From assembly GCA_037447215.1 (NCBI GenBank), contig JBBIHB010000013.1, forward strand, positions 13,546-77,545: a stretch of DNA of 64,000 nt, given 5' to 3'. The DNA is from UBA1413 sp037447215. Lineage in GTDB: Bacteria; Bacteroidota; Bacteroidia; Bacteroidales; Prolixibacteraceae. The notes under the pieces were generated by a model that ran no database searches, was not told the origin of the DNA, and worked only from the letters and a program-made list of their open reading frames with translations. Below are positions 18,105 through 26,755 of the stretch, piece by piece (positions within the stretch are counted from its first letter, which is position 1; every line of letters starts with the position of its first letter). The position numbers were made by a program, and so were the translations under genes.

Positions 18105-18911
18105 ATGCGCTGCAGCATAACATTAAACGACATTATTATCCGAAGCTGGGAACACCTGTCTGAAGAAATTTATCACGATTCGTGGAAACCTCAAATGAGC
18201 CGATACCGCAGCGACTATGCATTCAGGGGATTATCGGATGCTTCATATCAGCTCAAAAACAGTTTTCTTCGCAACAGTGGGAATCATCCTGAGTTTGAAT
18301 ATCACCTGCTCCGGAACTTCAGGAAATATGCCCGTACCACCGAACCCAACCAAACAAGTACGCAATGGCGGTCGCTGGTACTTGCACAGCACCATGGACT
18401 GGCAACCCGTTTGCTCGACTGGACCTACTCGCCTTTTATTGCTATGCACTTCGCAACCGCCAATACCGAAAAATTCGATCTCGATGGAGTAATATGGCAG
18501 GTCGATTTTGTAAAGGTTAACCAACAGGCGCCCAACCCATTGCAAAGTATCCTGAAAAACGAAAAATGCAATGCATTCACCGTTGAGATGCTCGAGGAAA
18601 ATTTTTCATCACTGGCCAGGTTTGACGAAGCAAATGGCCCCGGACACGCCATATTCTTTGAGCCGCCATCGCTCGACGACCGCATTGTAAATCAGTTTGC
18701 ACTGTTTTCGGTGATGACTTCTCCAGTGGCCATATTCGACGACTGGCTTATGAACCATCCTGATTTATACAGGCGCCTGATCATTCCAAAAGCCCTGAAA
18801 TGGGAAATACGCGATAAACTCGACCAGGCCAATATAACAGAACGGGTTCTTTTCCCAGGCCTTGACGGACTTGCACACTGGCTGAAACGGCACTACCAGC
18901 CGCGTGAGTAA
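18105..18911 (+). CDS. FRG domain-containing protein
   Basis: A 268-residue cytoplasmic protein. The N-terminal third carries the family's Phe-Arg-Gly motif (YAFRGLSDASYQLKNSF), followed by the conserved LVLAQHHGLATRLLDWTYSPFIAMHFA block. The later ALF stretch (DDRIVNQFALFSVMT) is also typical. FRG proteins are widespread and lack a firmly established biochemical role; they often occur in variable regions and near defence genes, but there is no such gene here. It stands alone between a small exported protein and a convergent PPK2 gene, with its own promoter. Confidence 0.88.
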   Translation: MRCSITLNDIIIRSWEHLSEEIYHDSWKPQMSRYRSDYAFRGLSDASYQLKNSFLRNSGNHPEFEYHLLRNFRKYARTTEPNQTSTQWRSLVLAQHHGLATRLLDWTYSPFIAMHFATANTEKFDLDGVIWQVDFVKVNQQAPNPLQSILKNEKCNAFTVEMLEENFSSLARFDEANGPGHAIFFEPPSLDDRIVNQFALFSVMTSPVAIFDDWLMNHPDLYRRLIIPKALKWEIRDKLDQANITERVLFPGLDGLAHWLKRHYQPRE

Positions 18912-18952
18912 AACAAAGAAACATTACTGATAGTGAATTTGAATGGTTAATC

Positions 18953-19690
18953 TCAAAATATTTCCGATTTTAGCGGAGGCCATTCAAGGTTCAAACCATT
19001 TAGGGTTTTGAGTAGGATTTGTGAAGCGATATATAACTTTTGCCAATTACTGTCGCATGGGATTACATGCCAGGGTACATAGCTGCAACGTTTCATTATC
19101 TCCTTATAAATAGCCAAATACTGCGAACGTTTTTTGAGGGTATCAAAATCCCCATCATTGTGTTTCCAGTGTTTTTCAGGGTTATTGACCCTTTCCATTA
19201 GCCGTTCTTTCTGTTTTTCTTCCGATACATTCATAAAAAACTTCAATATATGAGTGCCATTATGCTGCAATAGTTTTTCAAATTCGTTGATCAATTCATA
19301 CCTTTGTTCAACCACTTCATAAGGGATAAATCCCTCCACACCAGGAACAAGAATATCTTCGTAATGCGACCTGATAAAAACCTGGATCATACCTTTGGCC
19401 GGTGCCTGTTGATGTACCCTCCATAAAAAATCGTGTGAATATTCGATAGGCGTTGGTTTCTTAAAACCATAAACCGACAAACCAACCGGATTGCAATCTT
19501 TCAGCAGATTGCGGACAAGCCCATCTTTACCTGATGCATCAAGACCCTGCATAACAATCAAAATGCTGTGTTTTGCCCCTGCCATCATTTTGTATTGTAA
19601 TTCACCTATTGCTTTTAGATTGGTTTCGGTCTCTGATTTAACCACATGTTTATCAAGGTTATCAATCCGGTAAATGAATTCTTCCATCAC
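18953..19690 (-). CDS. PPK2 family polyphosphate kinase / polyphosphate:nucleotide phosphotransferase
   Basis: A 245-residue single-domain PPK2. It has Walker A GLDASGKDG (49-57), the Walker-B-like VFIRSHYEDIL, and the lid region with basic residues (SEEKQKERLMERVNNPEKHWK). PPK2 enzymes use polyphosphate to phosphorylate nucleoside mono- or diphosphates, or the reverse. The usual Asn or Asp before RS.YE is Ile here (FIRSHYED), a small departure. The gene is convergent with the FRG gene and has about 270 bases of upstream noncoding sequence. The nucleotide preference cannot be stated. Confidence 0.9.
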   Translation of the reverse strand: MMEEFIYRIDNLDKHVVKSETETNLKAIGELQYKMMAGAKHSILIVMQGLDASGKDGLVRNLLKDCNPVGLSVYGFKKPTPIEYSHDFLWRVHQQAPAKGMIQVFIRSHYEDILVPGVEGFIPYEVVEQRYELINEFEKLLQHNGTHILKFFMNVSEEKQKERLMERVNNPEKHWKHNDGDFDTLKKRSQYLAIYKEIMKRCSYVPWHVIPCDSNWQKLYIASQILLKTLNGLNLEWPPLKSEIF

Positions 19691-19920
19691 TATTTCCTAT
19701 TTTTATTACTCATGCTGAAAATAGGCACTATTTTTTTCATTTCCAAAAGAATTTTCATAAAGTAAAAGACTGAAAAAACCGTTAATTTTATCCAATGTCA
19801 GTTAACAGAAATGATAAATTATTCACATCCAGCAATTAACAAATTAGTAACATAAGAAGACATTAAAGTGTGATTTTCAAAAAAACTGCTTTCCTTTACA
19901 CCGTGTTTACATCACAACCT

Positions 19921-19952
19921 TTTGATGTAGCAACAATAAGAAGTATCTAATG
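19921..19952 (+). promoter_or_regulatory. Probable promoter of the glycogen-binding domain gene
   Basis: TTTG at 19921-19924, a 19-base spacer, and TATCTAATG at 19944. The -33 box is perfect and the spacing right, but the -7 box matches only in part. Confidence 0.35.
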
Positions 19953-19966
19953 TTAAAATTGATATC

Positions 19967-20275
19967 ATGAGCATTAAAAAACAATTTCTTAAATCGAAAC
20001 CTGGTTGCAAAGTAGCATTTAAATTATCTAAGGAACAGGCTACCGGAGCTGTTAAAGCCAATCTTGTTGGCGACTTCAACAACTGGAACGAAACTGCCGA
20101 CGAAATGAACTCACTTAAAGACGGTTCATTTTCATTAATCCTTGACCTGAAAACCGGTCGTAACTATCAGTTCCGTTACCTGCTCGACGGTGCAACCTGG
20201 ATAAACGACGAAGCAGCCGATGCTTACCAAGCAAGTGGCTTTGGCGACGCACAGAACGGGGTAATTGTCCTTTAA
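19967..20275 (+). CDS. Standalone glycogen-binding (CBM48/AMPK-beta type) domain protein
   Basis: A 102-residue protein that is nothing but an early-set beta-sandwich: ANLVGDFNNWNE near residues 32-44, YQFRYLLDGATWINDE near 68-83. These motifs are the sugar-contacting segments of CBM48/AMPK-beta glycogen-binding modules, normally fused to branching enzymes, isoamylases or kinases. No signal peptide, so it acts in the cytoplasm, perhaps as a glycogen-targeting adaptor. The bidirectional terminator at 20296 follows it. Confidence 0.88.
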   Translation: MSIKKQFLKSKPGCKVAFKLSKEQATGAVKANLVGDFNNWNETADEMNSLKDGSFSLILDLKTGRNYQFRYLLDGATWINDEAADAYQASGFGDAQNGVIVL

Positions 20276-20295
20276 GAATTTACCATGAAGGTATT

Positions 20296-20335
20296 AAAAA
20301 AGCCACCTCGTTTTCAGCGAAATGGCTTTTTTTTT
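20296..20335. terminator. Bidirectional terminator between convergent genes
   Basis: AAAAAGCCA at 20296-20304 and TGGCTTTTT at 20323-20331 form the stem, with an A run on the left and a T run on the right. It serves the glycogen-binding gene on the plus strand and the rhamnosidase operon on the minus strand. Confidence 0.8.
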
Positions 20336-20349
20336 GTTTACTACATTAG

Positions 20350-23058
20350 TTATCTCACCACAAAATTATAGGTTCCGGCAAGGGCTAATATTTCCCCTTT
20401 TTCATTGAGCGATATTCCGGGAATGTTTCCTGAGGTTATGTTTTTGCCCCCTTCGGTAATGGTGGCATTGGCCTTTAATCCGGGCATGATAATCAGCGCT
20501 TCCGAATTTTCGGGGACTATTAGTTTCATGGTAAAGGTAGTTCCATCAACCTTCCAATCCACCAAAATTTTCCCATAATTCGATTCGTATTGGGCTTTCA
20601 CCCATTTCAGGTCATCAACCGGTTCGGGGCGTATAATCACCCTTTTAAACCCTGGTTTTTCTTTGCAAATATTCAACCCGGCCAGGGTATTCCACATCCA
20701 TTCTCCCACACAACCCAGGGCAAAATGATTGCGCGAATTCATCCCTTCAGGGCGTTCTGTATCTGAATTCCAAAGTTCCCATATCGATGTAGCCCCTTTC
20801 TCAACCATATATCCCCACGATGGATAAGTCCGCTGGTTAATCATCCGGTACGCCAGGTCGTGATGGCCATATTTCGACAACATAGAAAGGATGTATCCTG
20901 TTCCGAGAAATCCAGTTGTGGGGTGCACATCTCTGGCTTTCACATTTTCAACCAGGTTGCGCACCACCTGATCTTTCAAATCATCAGGGGTGATGCCGAA
21001 TGCCAGCGGCAAAAGGCTCGCTGTTTGCGTAGCGCCTGGGTAATTGTTTTTTTCAACGGTATTCCAATATTCTTTCTGATATGCGTTGGCAATTTCTTTA
21101 TAAAGTTTTTCATAGTAAGCCGCATCGTTTTGCCTGCCAATTATTGACGCCATTTTCGAAAGCAATTTTGAAGTATAGGCAAAATATGCTGTTCCAATTG
21201 GCGCCGATGGTGTAGGTTCAACTGCGATCCAATCGCCATAACCATGCCATTTCCCGTCACCTTCGTTCCAAACATAAATATGGTCTTTGCTTTTCGAATA
21301 CATATATTCGACCCACTTTTTCATCGATTCATAATTCTCTTCTAAAATGCGGGTATTACCATAATAAAGATAGGTCATCCAGGGAATTATTACACAGGCA
21401 TCGCCCCAACCGGGTTTCGACGGCCCGCCAACCACAATTCCCGGGCTCACATCGTGTACCCAGCCTGCTTCATCCTGGCCATCGAAAATATCGAACATCC
21501 ATTTCGTCCAATAACGGTCGAGGTGCATATTGAAATTGGCAGTAGGTGCGAAAATCTGAGCATCGCCCATCCAGCCGAGCCGTTCATCGCGCTGGGGACA
21601 ATCTGTAGGAACCGTAAAAAAGTTGCCTCTCTGCCCCCATGTTATATTACGGTTTATCCGGTTTATCAGTTCATTCGAAGTTTCAAGATTTCCTATGAAT
21701 GGTTGGTCGGTATAAATTACTTTTCCGATCAGGTCGGTTTGAGCGGGTTTTTGTTTCAGCCCCGAAATTTGTACATACTGAAATCCGTGATAGGTAAATT
21801 TTGGCTCCCACACAAGTGGTTCACCGTTGCTGATAATTTTATCAGTAGCCCTTGCACTTCTGAGGTTTTCCTGGGCAACCGTTCCATCGTCATGAATCAG
21901 TTCAGCAAATCGTAGGGTTATGGTATCGCCTTGTGGGGCATTAACAATAAACTGAGCCCATCCCACCATGTTTTGCCCAAGGTCATAAACATATTCACCA
22001 GGTACCGGTTCGGTGAGGCTAACAGGAATCAGTTGCATCTGCTCACGGAGAGCAGGGAAACGTGGCCCGACCAGTTTACCTTCGTAACTTGCCGGTTCTG
22101 CATATGCCCATACTGAATCATCAAACCCGGGCATATTCCAGTCGTCAATTTCAAGATTGGCATCATAGGTTTCGCCGTGGTAAATATGGTCGTAAACTAT
22201 TGCTGAGTTATGCCATTTCCATGTAGTATCAGTTGCAAAAACCTCTTTGTTACCATCAGAATATTCCACCTCAAGTTGAGCTAATAATTTGAGCGGCCCT
22301 TCGGAGTACCGCACACCACCCCTCCAACCGAGGCCACCCGACCACCACATGCTGCCAAGGATTGCACCGATAGCATTTTGTCCAGATTGCAGCAGAGAGG
22401 TTACATCGTAAACCTGGTACTCGAGCCGTTTCGGAAAGTCGGTCCAGCCTGGTGTAAGCAAATCAACTCCCACCCTGTTTCCGTTTACATAAAAAACATA
22501 ATTCCCAAGACCTGTAACGAACAACCTCGCGGCATTGATATTTTTCCCGGGTAATTCAATGTCCTTACGTATATAAACCGATCGCAACGGTTCATCTTTT
22601 GAACGGGCAATCCATCCGGCTTTCCAATCCGAAGCCGAAAGCAAACCCATTTCCCATTTTGCAGGAGCGCTCCACACCGTTGGAATACCATCCTTATCCC
22701 ATACCCTGACTTTCCAATAATATGCCTTGCCCGATTTCAGGGGTTTACCATTATATTCTATATGTACCGACTGATCGGATTCTACCTTTCCTGAATCCCA
22801 CATATCACCGGTATCCGATTTTAACAATTCGGGTGATGAAGACACCAATACCTGCCAGGCAGTTTGGGCTGCACCCCTTCTTGAGTCATTGATTTTCCAT
22901 TGCAACAACGGTCTTTCGCGGTCAATTCCGAATGGATTGGTTTGTGATTCACATTCAGTATCGACAACTGTTGCCTGAGATGTGGAATGATTGCATGAAG
23001 GCAGTATCACGACAACTGCCCATAAAATCATGATTGAACAAATGAATTTTCTTTTCAT
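20350..23058 (-). CDS. Alpha-L-rhamnosidase, glycoside hydrolase family 78, lipoprotein
   Basis: A 902-residue GH78 enzyme. It has a lipoprotein signal peptide (lipobox ILPSC, Cys22), N-terminal Fn3-like and carbohydrate-binding beta domains (about 35-330), and an (alpha/alpha)6 barrel with the family signature DCPQRDERLGWMGDA at residues 486-500, whose Glu is the general acid. The C-terminal beta domain follows HFALGCVGEWMWNTLAGL. It removes terminal alpha-L-rhamnose from plant polysaccharides such as rhamnogalacturonan or from glycosides. It lies 20 bases after the small membrane protein gene, in the same operon as an NCS1 permease, which is an unusual pairing. Pectin-type kdu genes lie 4 kb away. 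Confidence 0.95.
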   Translation of the reverse strand: MKRKFICSIMILWAVVVILPSCNHSTSQATVVDTECESQTNPFGIDRERPLLQWKINDSRRGAAQTAWQVLVSSSPELLKSDTGDMWDSGKVESDQSVHIEYNGKPLKSGKAYYWKVRVWDKDGIPTVWSAPAKWEMGLLSASDWKAGWIARSKDEPLRSVYIRKDIELPGKNINAARLFVTGLGNYVFYVNGNRVGVDLLTPGWTDFPKRLEYQVYDVTSLLQSGQNAIGAILGSMWWSGGLGWRGGVRYSEGPLKLLAQLEVEYSDGNKEVFATDTTWKWHNSAIVYDHIYHGETYDANLEIDDWNMPGFDDSVWAYAEPASYEGKLVGPRFPALREQMQLIPVSLTEPVPGEYVYDLGQNMVGWAQFIVNAPQGDTITLRFAELIHDDGTVAQENLRSARATDKIISNGEPLVWEPKFTYHGFQYVQISGLKQKPAQTDLIGKVIYTDQPFIGNLETSNELINRINRNITWGQRGNFFTVPTDCPQRDERLGWMGDAQIFAPTANFNMHLDRYWTKWMFDIFDGQDEAGWVHDVSPGIVVGGPSKPGWGDACVIIPWMTYLYYGNTRILEENYESMKKWVEYMYSKSKDHIYVWNEGDGKWHGYGDWIAVEPTPSAPIGTAYFAYTSKLLSKMASIIGRQNDAAYYEKLYKEIANAYQKEYWNTVEKNNYPGATQTASLLPLAFGITPDDLKDQVVRNLVENVKARDVHPTTGFLGTGYILSMLSKYGHHDLAYRMINQRTYPSWGYMVEKGATSIWELWNSDTERPEGMNSRNHFALGCVGEWMWNTLAGLNICKEKPGFKRVIIRPEPVDDLKWVKAQYESNYGKILVDWKVDGTTFTMKLIVPENSEALIIMPGLKANATITEGGKNITSGNIPGISLNEKGEILALAGTYNFVVR

Positions 23059-23078
23059 AGTCAGCTATTTAATATTGG

Positions 23079-23255
23079 TTATACTTTCTTTTTCTTACCT
23101 AACCAGAACCAGGAGCTCAGAAACCAGAGAAAAAATCCGATCAGCATCAGGGTATTCTGTTCCTGAAACGAAATAGCGCCATTAAATAAAAGTACCGGGG
23201 GAATAATGGTTAGCAACAAACCTGCCAACGAAACTGAATATAATAAATATCTCAT
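23079..23255 (-). CDS. Small membrane protein translationally coupled to NCS1 permease
   Basis: A 58-residue frame on the minus strand starting MRYLLYSVSLAGLLLTIIPP and ending WFLGKKKKV-like (SSWFWLGKKKKV). Two membrane helices (about 4-25 and 36-52) and a basic cytoplasmic tail follow the positive-inside rule. The ATG overlaps the permease TGA by 4 bases (ATGA), so translation is coupled. Small two-helix or one-helix accessory subunits are known beside several sodium-coupled transporters (for example MetS of MetP). By analogy this could be an accessory subunit of the permease; this role is inference. The next gene (GH78) begins 20 bases later. Confidence 0.7.
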   Translation of the reverse strand: MRYLLYSVSLAGLLLTIIPPVLLFNGAISFQEQNTLMLIGFFLWFLSSWFWLGKKKKV

Positions 23256-24628
23256 AATACAGCTTTTTTCTGGTACAACTTACTAAAAACCAAGAACAAT
23301 CCGATTGAAAGGATCCATACCGGCAGAGGCAGGAAATAGAGTTCGATACCCATCAGGAAGTTTGCTGCAAGGGCGAGGGCGAGCAAAAGGAACCAGGTGA
23401 GTCCGGCTGCCCAGTTAAAATTGATTTTTGCCTTTTCAGCATAATAATCCTGAAGTTTCCATTTCCTCACCAGGTAGTAATCTGCAAAAATCACCCCACC
23501 CATAGGGATAAGAACTAACCCATATAGGGCAACAAAATCGAGGAGTTTCATTACCAAGGCAGGAAAAAGAGCAGCAATGGTTGTTACCACACCTGCAATC
23601 AGGGTAACTTTCCACCGGCTCCAGCCGGGCGATGCCACCTGTAATGCGAGTCCGGCCCTGTATAATGTAGGATTGGCAGTAGTCCACCCTGCAATAATTA
23701 CACACAGGGCCCCGGCAATCCCTATTGCCTGATAGGCTACTTCGCCGGGAGCATCGCTGGTGGCTGCGGCATATAAAATACCTGAAGCAATCCAGGCAGT
23801 GTAATGCCCAAGGAACATACCTATGCCCGATGCAAAACCATACTGCCATTTTTTAGCGTAGCGGAATATCGACAGGTCACTCATCCCCAGGTGCATGGCT
23901 GCATTGGCAAACCAGGTAAAAAATATCACGTGCCAGATGGTAAACTGCGACTGGCCGGGTAAAGCCTGCCCCGTCCAGATTTTGGTACGTGCAATTTCCC
24001 AGAAGTTACCCATATCGGTGCTGACATCCAGTTTAGGGAACGATGCAATTGCAGCGCCCACAAAAATAAGGAACATCCAGGGAGCAGCCACTTTCGAAAA
24101 ACGTGCCAGCCTCTCAAATCCAAGTATGGCAAAAGTGGTAATAACCGCACCAACTGCGATTACAGTTATCACCCAACCGGCACCAGTAGGGTACATATCG
24201 GCCAGGGTAGGCATCTGAATTTTGAAAGGTATGCCCACAGCGGTGGCCGAAACCGCTACCATAGCGCCCGCCAGGAAACAAAACATCAGGGCATTTACAA
24301 TGTTGTATAGGAACACCAGCACCGGGCCGCAAATCTTTTTAAGCTGCCAATAGAGCGACAGCCTGACATTTACGGCAATTGGTGCGGTAATTAACGCCCA
24401 GCTCAGAACAGCCATTATATTTCCGATTAAGCCGCCCAGAAACATATCGGTAACCGATACTCCGTGGGCAACAAACAGCATCCCGATAACGAATTCGGTA
24501 CCTGCAACATGCTCACCGGCAAAACTCCCTAGAAAATTACCTACACCCTGCAACGACCCCTTGCTAACCGGTTCACGGTCAAACTCGTAGAGTTGATCCA
24601 GCTTTTTCGAAATAGTTCCAATATTCAT
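23252..24628 (-). CDS. NCS1-type (CodB-like) purine/cytosine permease
   Basis: A 458-residue transporter with twelve predicted membrane helices. The N-terminal segment YEFDREPVSKGSLQGVGNFLGSFAGEHVAGTEFVIG and the VVTTIAALFPALVMKLLDFVALYGLVLIPMGG-like region (split here as VTTIAALFPALVMKLLDF and VALYGLVLIPMGGVIFAD) are characteristic of the NCS1 family, which imports nucleobases, allantoin or hydantoins with sodium or protons. It is the first gene of an operon with a 58-residue membrane protein (4-base overlap) and GH78. A cyclase-family hydrolase is divergent. Substrate not determinable from sequence. Confidence 0.9.
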   Translation of the reverse strand: MNIGTISKKLDQLYEFDREPVSKGSLQGVGNFLGSFAGEHVAGTEFVIGMLFVAHGVSVTDMFLGGLIGNIMAVLSWALITAPIAVNVRLSLYWQLKKICGPVLVFLYNIVNALMFCFLAGAMVAVSATAVGIPFKIQMPTLADMYPTGAGWVITVIAVGAVITTFAILGFERLARFSKVAAPWMFLIFVGAAIASFPKLDVSTDMGNFWEIARTKIWTGQALPGQSQFTIWHVIFFTWFANAAMHLGMSDLSIFRYAKKWQYGFASGIGMFLGHYTAWIASGILYAAATSDAPGEVAYQAIGIAGALCVIIAGWTTANPTLYRAGLALQVASPGWSRWKVTLIAGVVTTIAALFPALVMKLLDFVALYGLVLIPMGGVIFADYYLVRKWKLQDYYAEKAKINFNWAAGLTWFLLLALALAANFLMGIELYFLPLPVWILSIGLFLVFSKLYQKKAVL

Positions 24629-24784
24629 AAAAGATGATCAATTTTTGGTTTAAAATAAATTCTTAAAAGTAAAGAAATCTATTCTTCGTGATTTACGTAT
24701 CCTGTACCTTCTGGTAAAAAAAAATCTGCGAATTTCCATTTCAAACTCAAATGCAGGAGCTACTATCGGCAATTCAAAAATGGT

Positions 24785-24792
24785 TACATTTG
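24785..24792 (+). promoter_or_regulatory. Possible -7 element of the cyclase gene
   Basis: TACATTTG is a perfect TAnnTTTG match 22 bases before the first possible ATG (24806). It favours the ATG at 24815, which leaves a leader of about 15 bases. No -33 box at the proper distance. Confidence 0.35.
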
Positions 24793-24805
24793 GTAATTGT
24801 AATAA

Positions 24806-25456
24806 ATGAATTCTATGGCAATATATGACCTTTCCCACCCTTTGCATTCTGCAATGCCTGTCTATCCAAGCAAGGGGCAACCTGTAATTACGCCCGCTGC
24901 TACCATCGAAACGGATGGTTATCGTGAGATGCGCCTCGAACTGGACGGACATACCGGTACACACATTGATGCACCTGCCCACATGCTTGCCAATGGAAAG
25001 ATGCTGACCGATTTTCCGGTTTCAAAATTTAAAGGAAAAGCTTTCATTATCTCCATGAAAAGTAAAAAGGACTGTATCGGAATTTCTGACCTCAAAGGGT
25101 TTGAAAAGGGAATTGGCTCTTCGGATTTTGTTTTGTTTCGTACAAGCTGGAGTATTTATTGGGGGTACAAAGAATACCTGAAAGGTTTTCCGGTATTATC
25201 GCAGGATGCAGCCAAATGGCTGACAACTTTTAACCTGAAAGGGATTGGTGTTGATGCCATTTCTGTTGATCCGGTTGAAACAACCGATTGGCCGGTACAT
25301 TTCATACTTTTCAGGAGTGAAATGGTAATTGTCGAAAACCTGATATTCCCGGAAAATCTGGAAAACTCATCAGGAATGTTTTATTGCTTTCCTTTGAAAT
25401 ACAATAACTCCGATGGCTCTCCTGTGAGAGCAGTTTTTGAATCAGGAAGGATATAA
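24806..25456 (+). CDS. Cyclase family metal-dependent hydrolase (kynurenine formamidase-like)
   Basis: A 216-residue protein (213 if the ATG at 24815 is used, giving MAIYDLSHPLHSAMPVYPS). It contains the metal-binding motif HTGTHIDAPAHM (HxGTHxDxPxH) that defines the cyclase family of arylformamidases, isatin hydrolases and related amidases or lactonases. Zn or Mn hydrolysis of an amide or lactone ring is expected in the cytoplasm. It is transcribed away from the NCS1 permease, a family that includes transporters for cyclic amides, which hints at but does not prove a joint pathway. A bidirectional terminator follows. Confidence 0.9.
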   Translation: MNSMAIYDLSHPLHSAMPVYPSKGQPVITPAATIETDGYREMRLELDGHTGTHIDAPAHMLANGKMLTDFPVSKFKGKAFIISMKSKKDCIGISDLKGFEKGIGSSDFVLFRTSWSIYWGYKEYLKGFPVLSQDAAKWLTTFNLKGIGVDAISVDPVETTDWPVHFILFRSEMVIVENLIFPENLENSSGMFYCFPLKYNNSDGSPVRAVFESGRI

Positions 25457-25467
25457 AAATCGATAAA

Positions 25468-25505
25468 CAAAAAATGAGCTGCCCTGACTTGACAGCCCAT
25501 TTTTA
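25468..25505. terminator. Bidirectional terminator
   Basis: AAAATGAGCTG (25471-25481) pairs with CAGCCCATTTT (25493-25503) with one mismatch, flanked by A and T runs. It lies between the cyclase gene and the end of the DUF4861 pseudogene. Confidence 0.7.
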
Positions 25506-25521
25506 AAAAATCAGGCAAACA

Positions 25522-26753
25522 CTATTTCTGAAATGAAATATCAATTTTTGCAGCGATAAGCCTGCCTTGTTCATTCACTCCTTCTTCAAACTGATCTTTG
25601 TCTGCCCATCGTGAGTTTTGCTTTTCCCAACCAGCCATGAAAAAGTAGATATTTGGATTCAGTTATGGATTGCATGGTAAAGAATTCCTGTGTTATTCCT
25701 TCACCTTCTTCCGGAGCGGTTAATACCTCAATCGGGTAATTGGGAACAATGATTGCCATTCCGAGTTTCTCCCCGTTAAAAGCCTGGTTATCGTGCTTAA
25801 ACATATAGGCATAACCACTGCCAATGTTGCTGTACACATTATTGGTCCGAAGGTTTACAATAGCGGTAACAAATTTCAGTCCTTGTTCCCCAATGCCGAT
25901 TCCCTCAAATATGACCATACTTTTATACCAGGGTTTTCCGGCAATAATACTGATACTTTGGTTGATGTTAACGAACCTGCATTCGACCGGAACATCTTCA
26001 AATTTCAGGTCGAAGGTAGAACGCAGCGGCCCTTGCGCTACCAATCTGTAAGTACCTTTTCCATCGGGACCAATTCGGTATAGCCCTGTTGATGTTTCTA
26101 GTGCTATCGCACCGGCACCGAGTGAATTTCCCACATTAAGGATATCCATACCCCAGGGCTGTAATTCATGATAACTTGGCCCGTCTGCAAGCCCCACTCA
26201 GGGCAGTACCATTTCATAGGTGATTTTGCCCCATATATCCATTCCGTTTCGGGCATCGAAATAGTTGCGGAAACCTACCACATCGTTTTCCCACCCGGGC
26301 ACTTCATACTGAAAATATTTTTGCGTGGTTTCTGTATCGCTATTTTCCAGACGTATAGCTTTAGTAAAATCTTTTACGGATCATTTTTATCTACGAAATG
26401 GATATTTGTCCGTACATTGAACAGTAGCACTTGATCTTTATTGACTGCAACCAGGCTATAGCTTTTGCTATGGCCTGCATCCAGATTGACAAGTGTAAAA
26501 AGTTCATCCCATTTATCATCGCCATCCATATCATCGGTTTGTGATGGTATAAGAGTTTTACCCCCATCGGGCGATAAAAGAACAATATGGTTTTCATTGA
26601 CGGTCCCAATTGCTTCCTCGATCACCTAACGTTGTTTAAAAACTGGTTTTTCGGTCAGGTTATATTTCGAAGCGTCGGTAAAAGAAACATGTGCCAAAGG
26701 TTTCAAACAAGCTGAACAAACAAGAATGTAATAAAATAGATATATTGTTTCAT
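25522..26753 (-). pseudogene. Decayed DUF4861 protein of the kdu operon
   Basis: The minus strand carries a signal peptide (MKQYIYFITFLFVQL from 26753), the N-terminal region KPLAHVSFTDASKYNLTEKP, the IPSQTDDMDGDDKWDELFTL block, the central LADGPSYHELQPWGMDILNV block and a C-terminal AGWEKQNSRWADKDQFEEG ending at TAG 25522. These fit DUF4861 proteins of uronate and pectin clusters. They lie in different frames: a frameshift after the signal peptide, a TAG near 26628, a frameshift near 26375, a TGA near 26199, and a frameshift near 25640. At least five lesions rule out function. It starts 2 bases after the kduD stop, so it belonged to the kdu operon. Confidence 0.85.
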
Positions 26754-26755
26754 AA

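Noticed and set aside
18217..18492. Overlapping out-of-frame ORFs such as those inside the FRG, KorA and GH78 genes
   Set aside because: They are shadows of strongly supported genes in other frames with no homology of their own.
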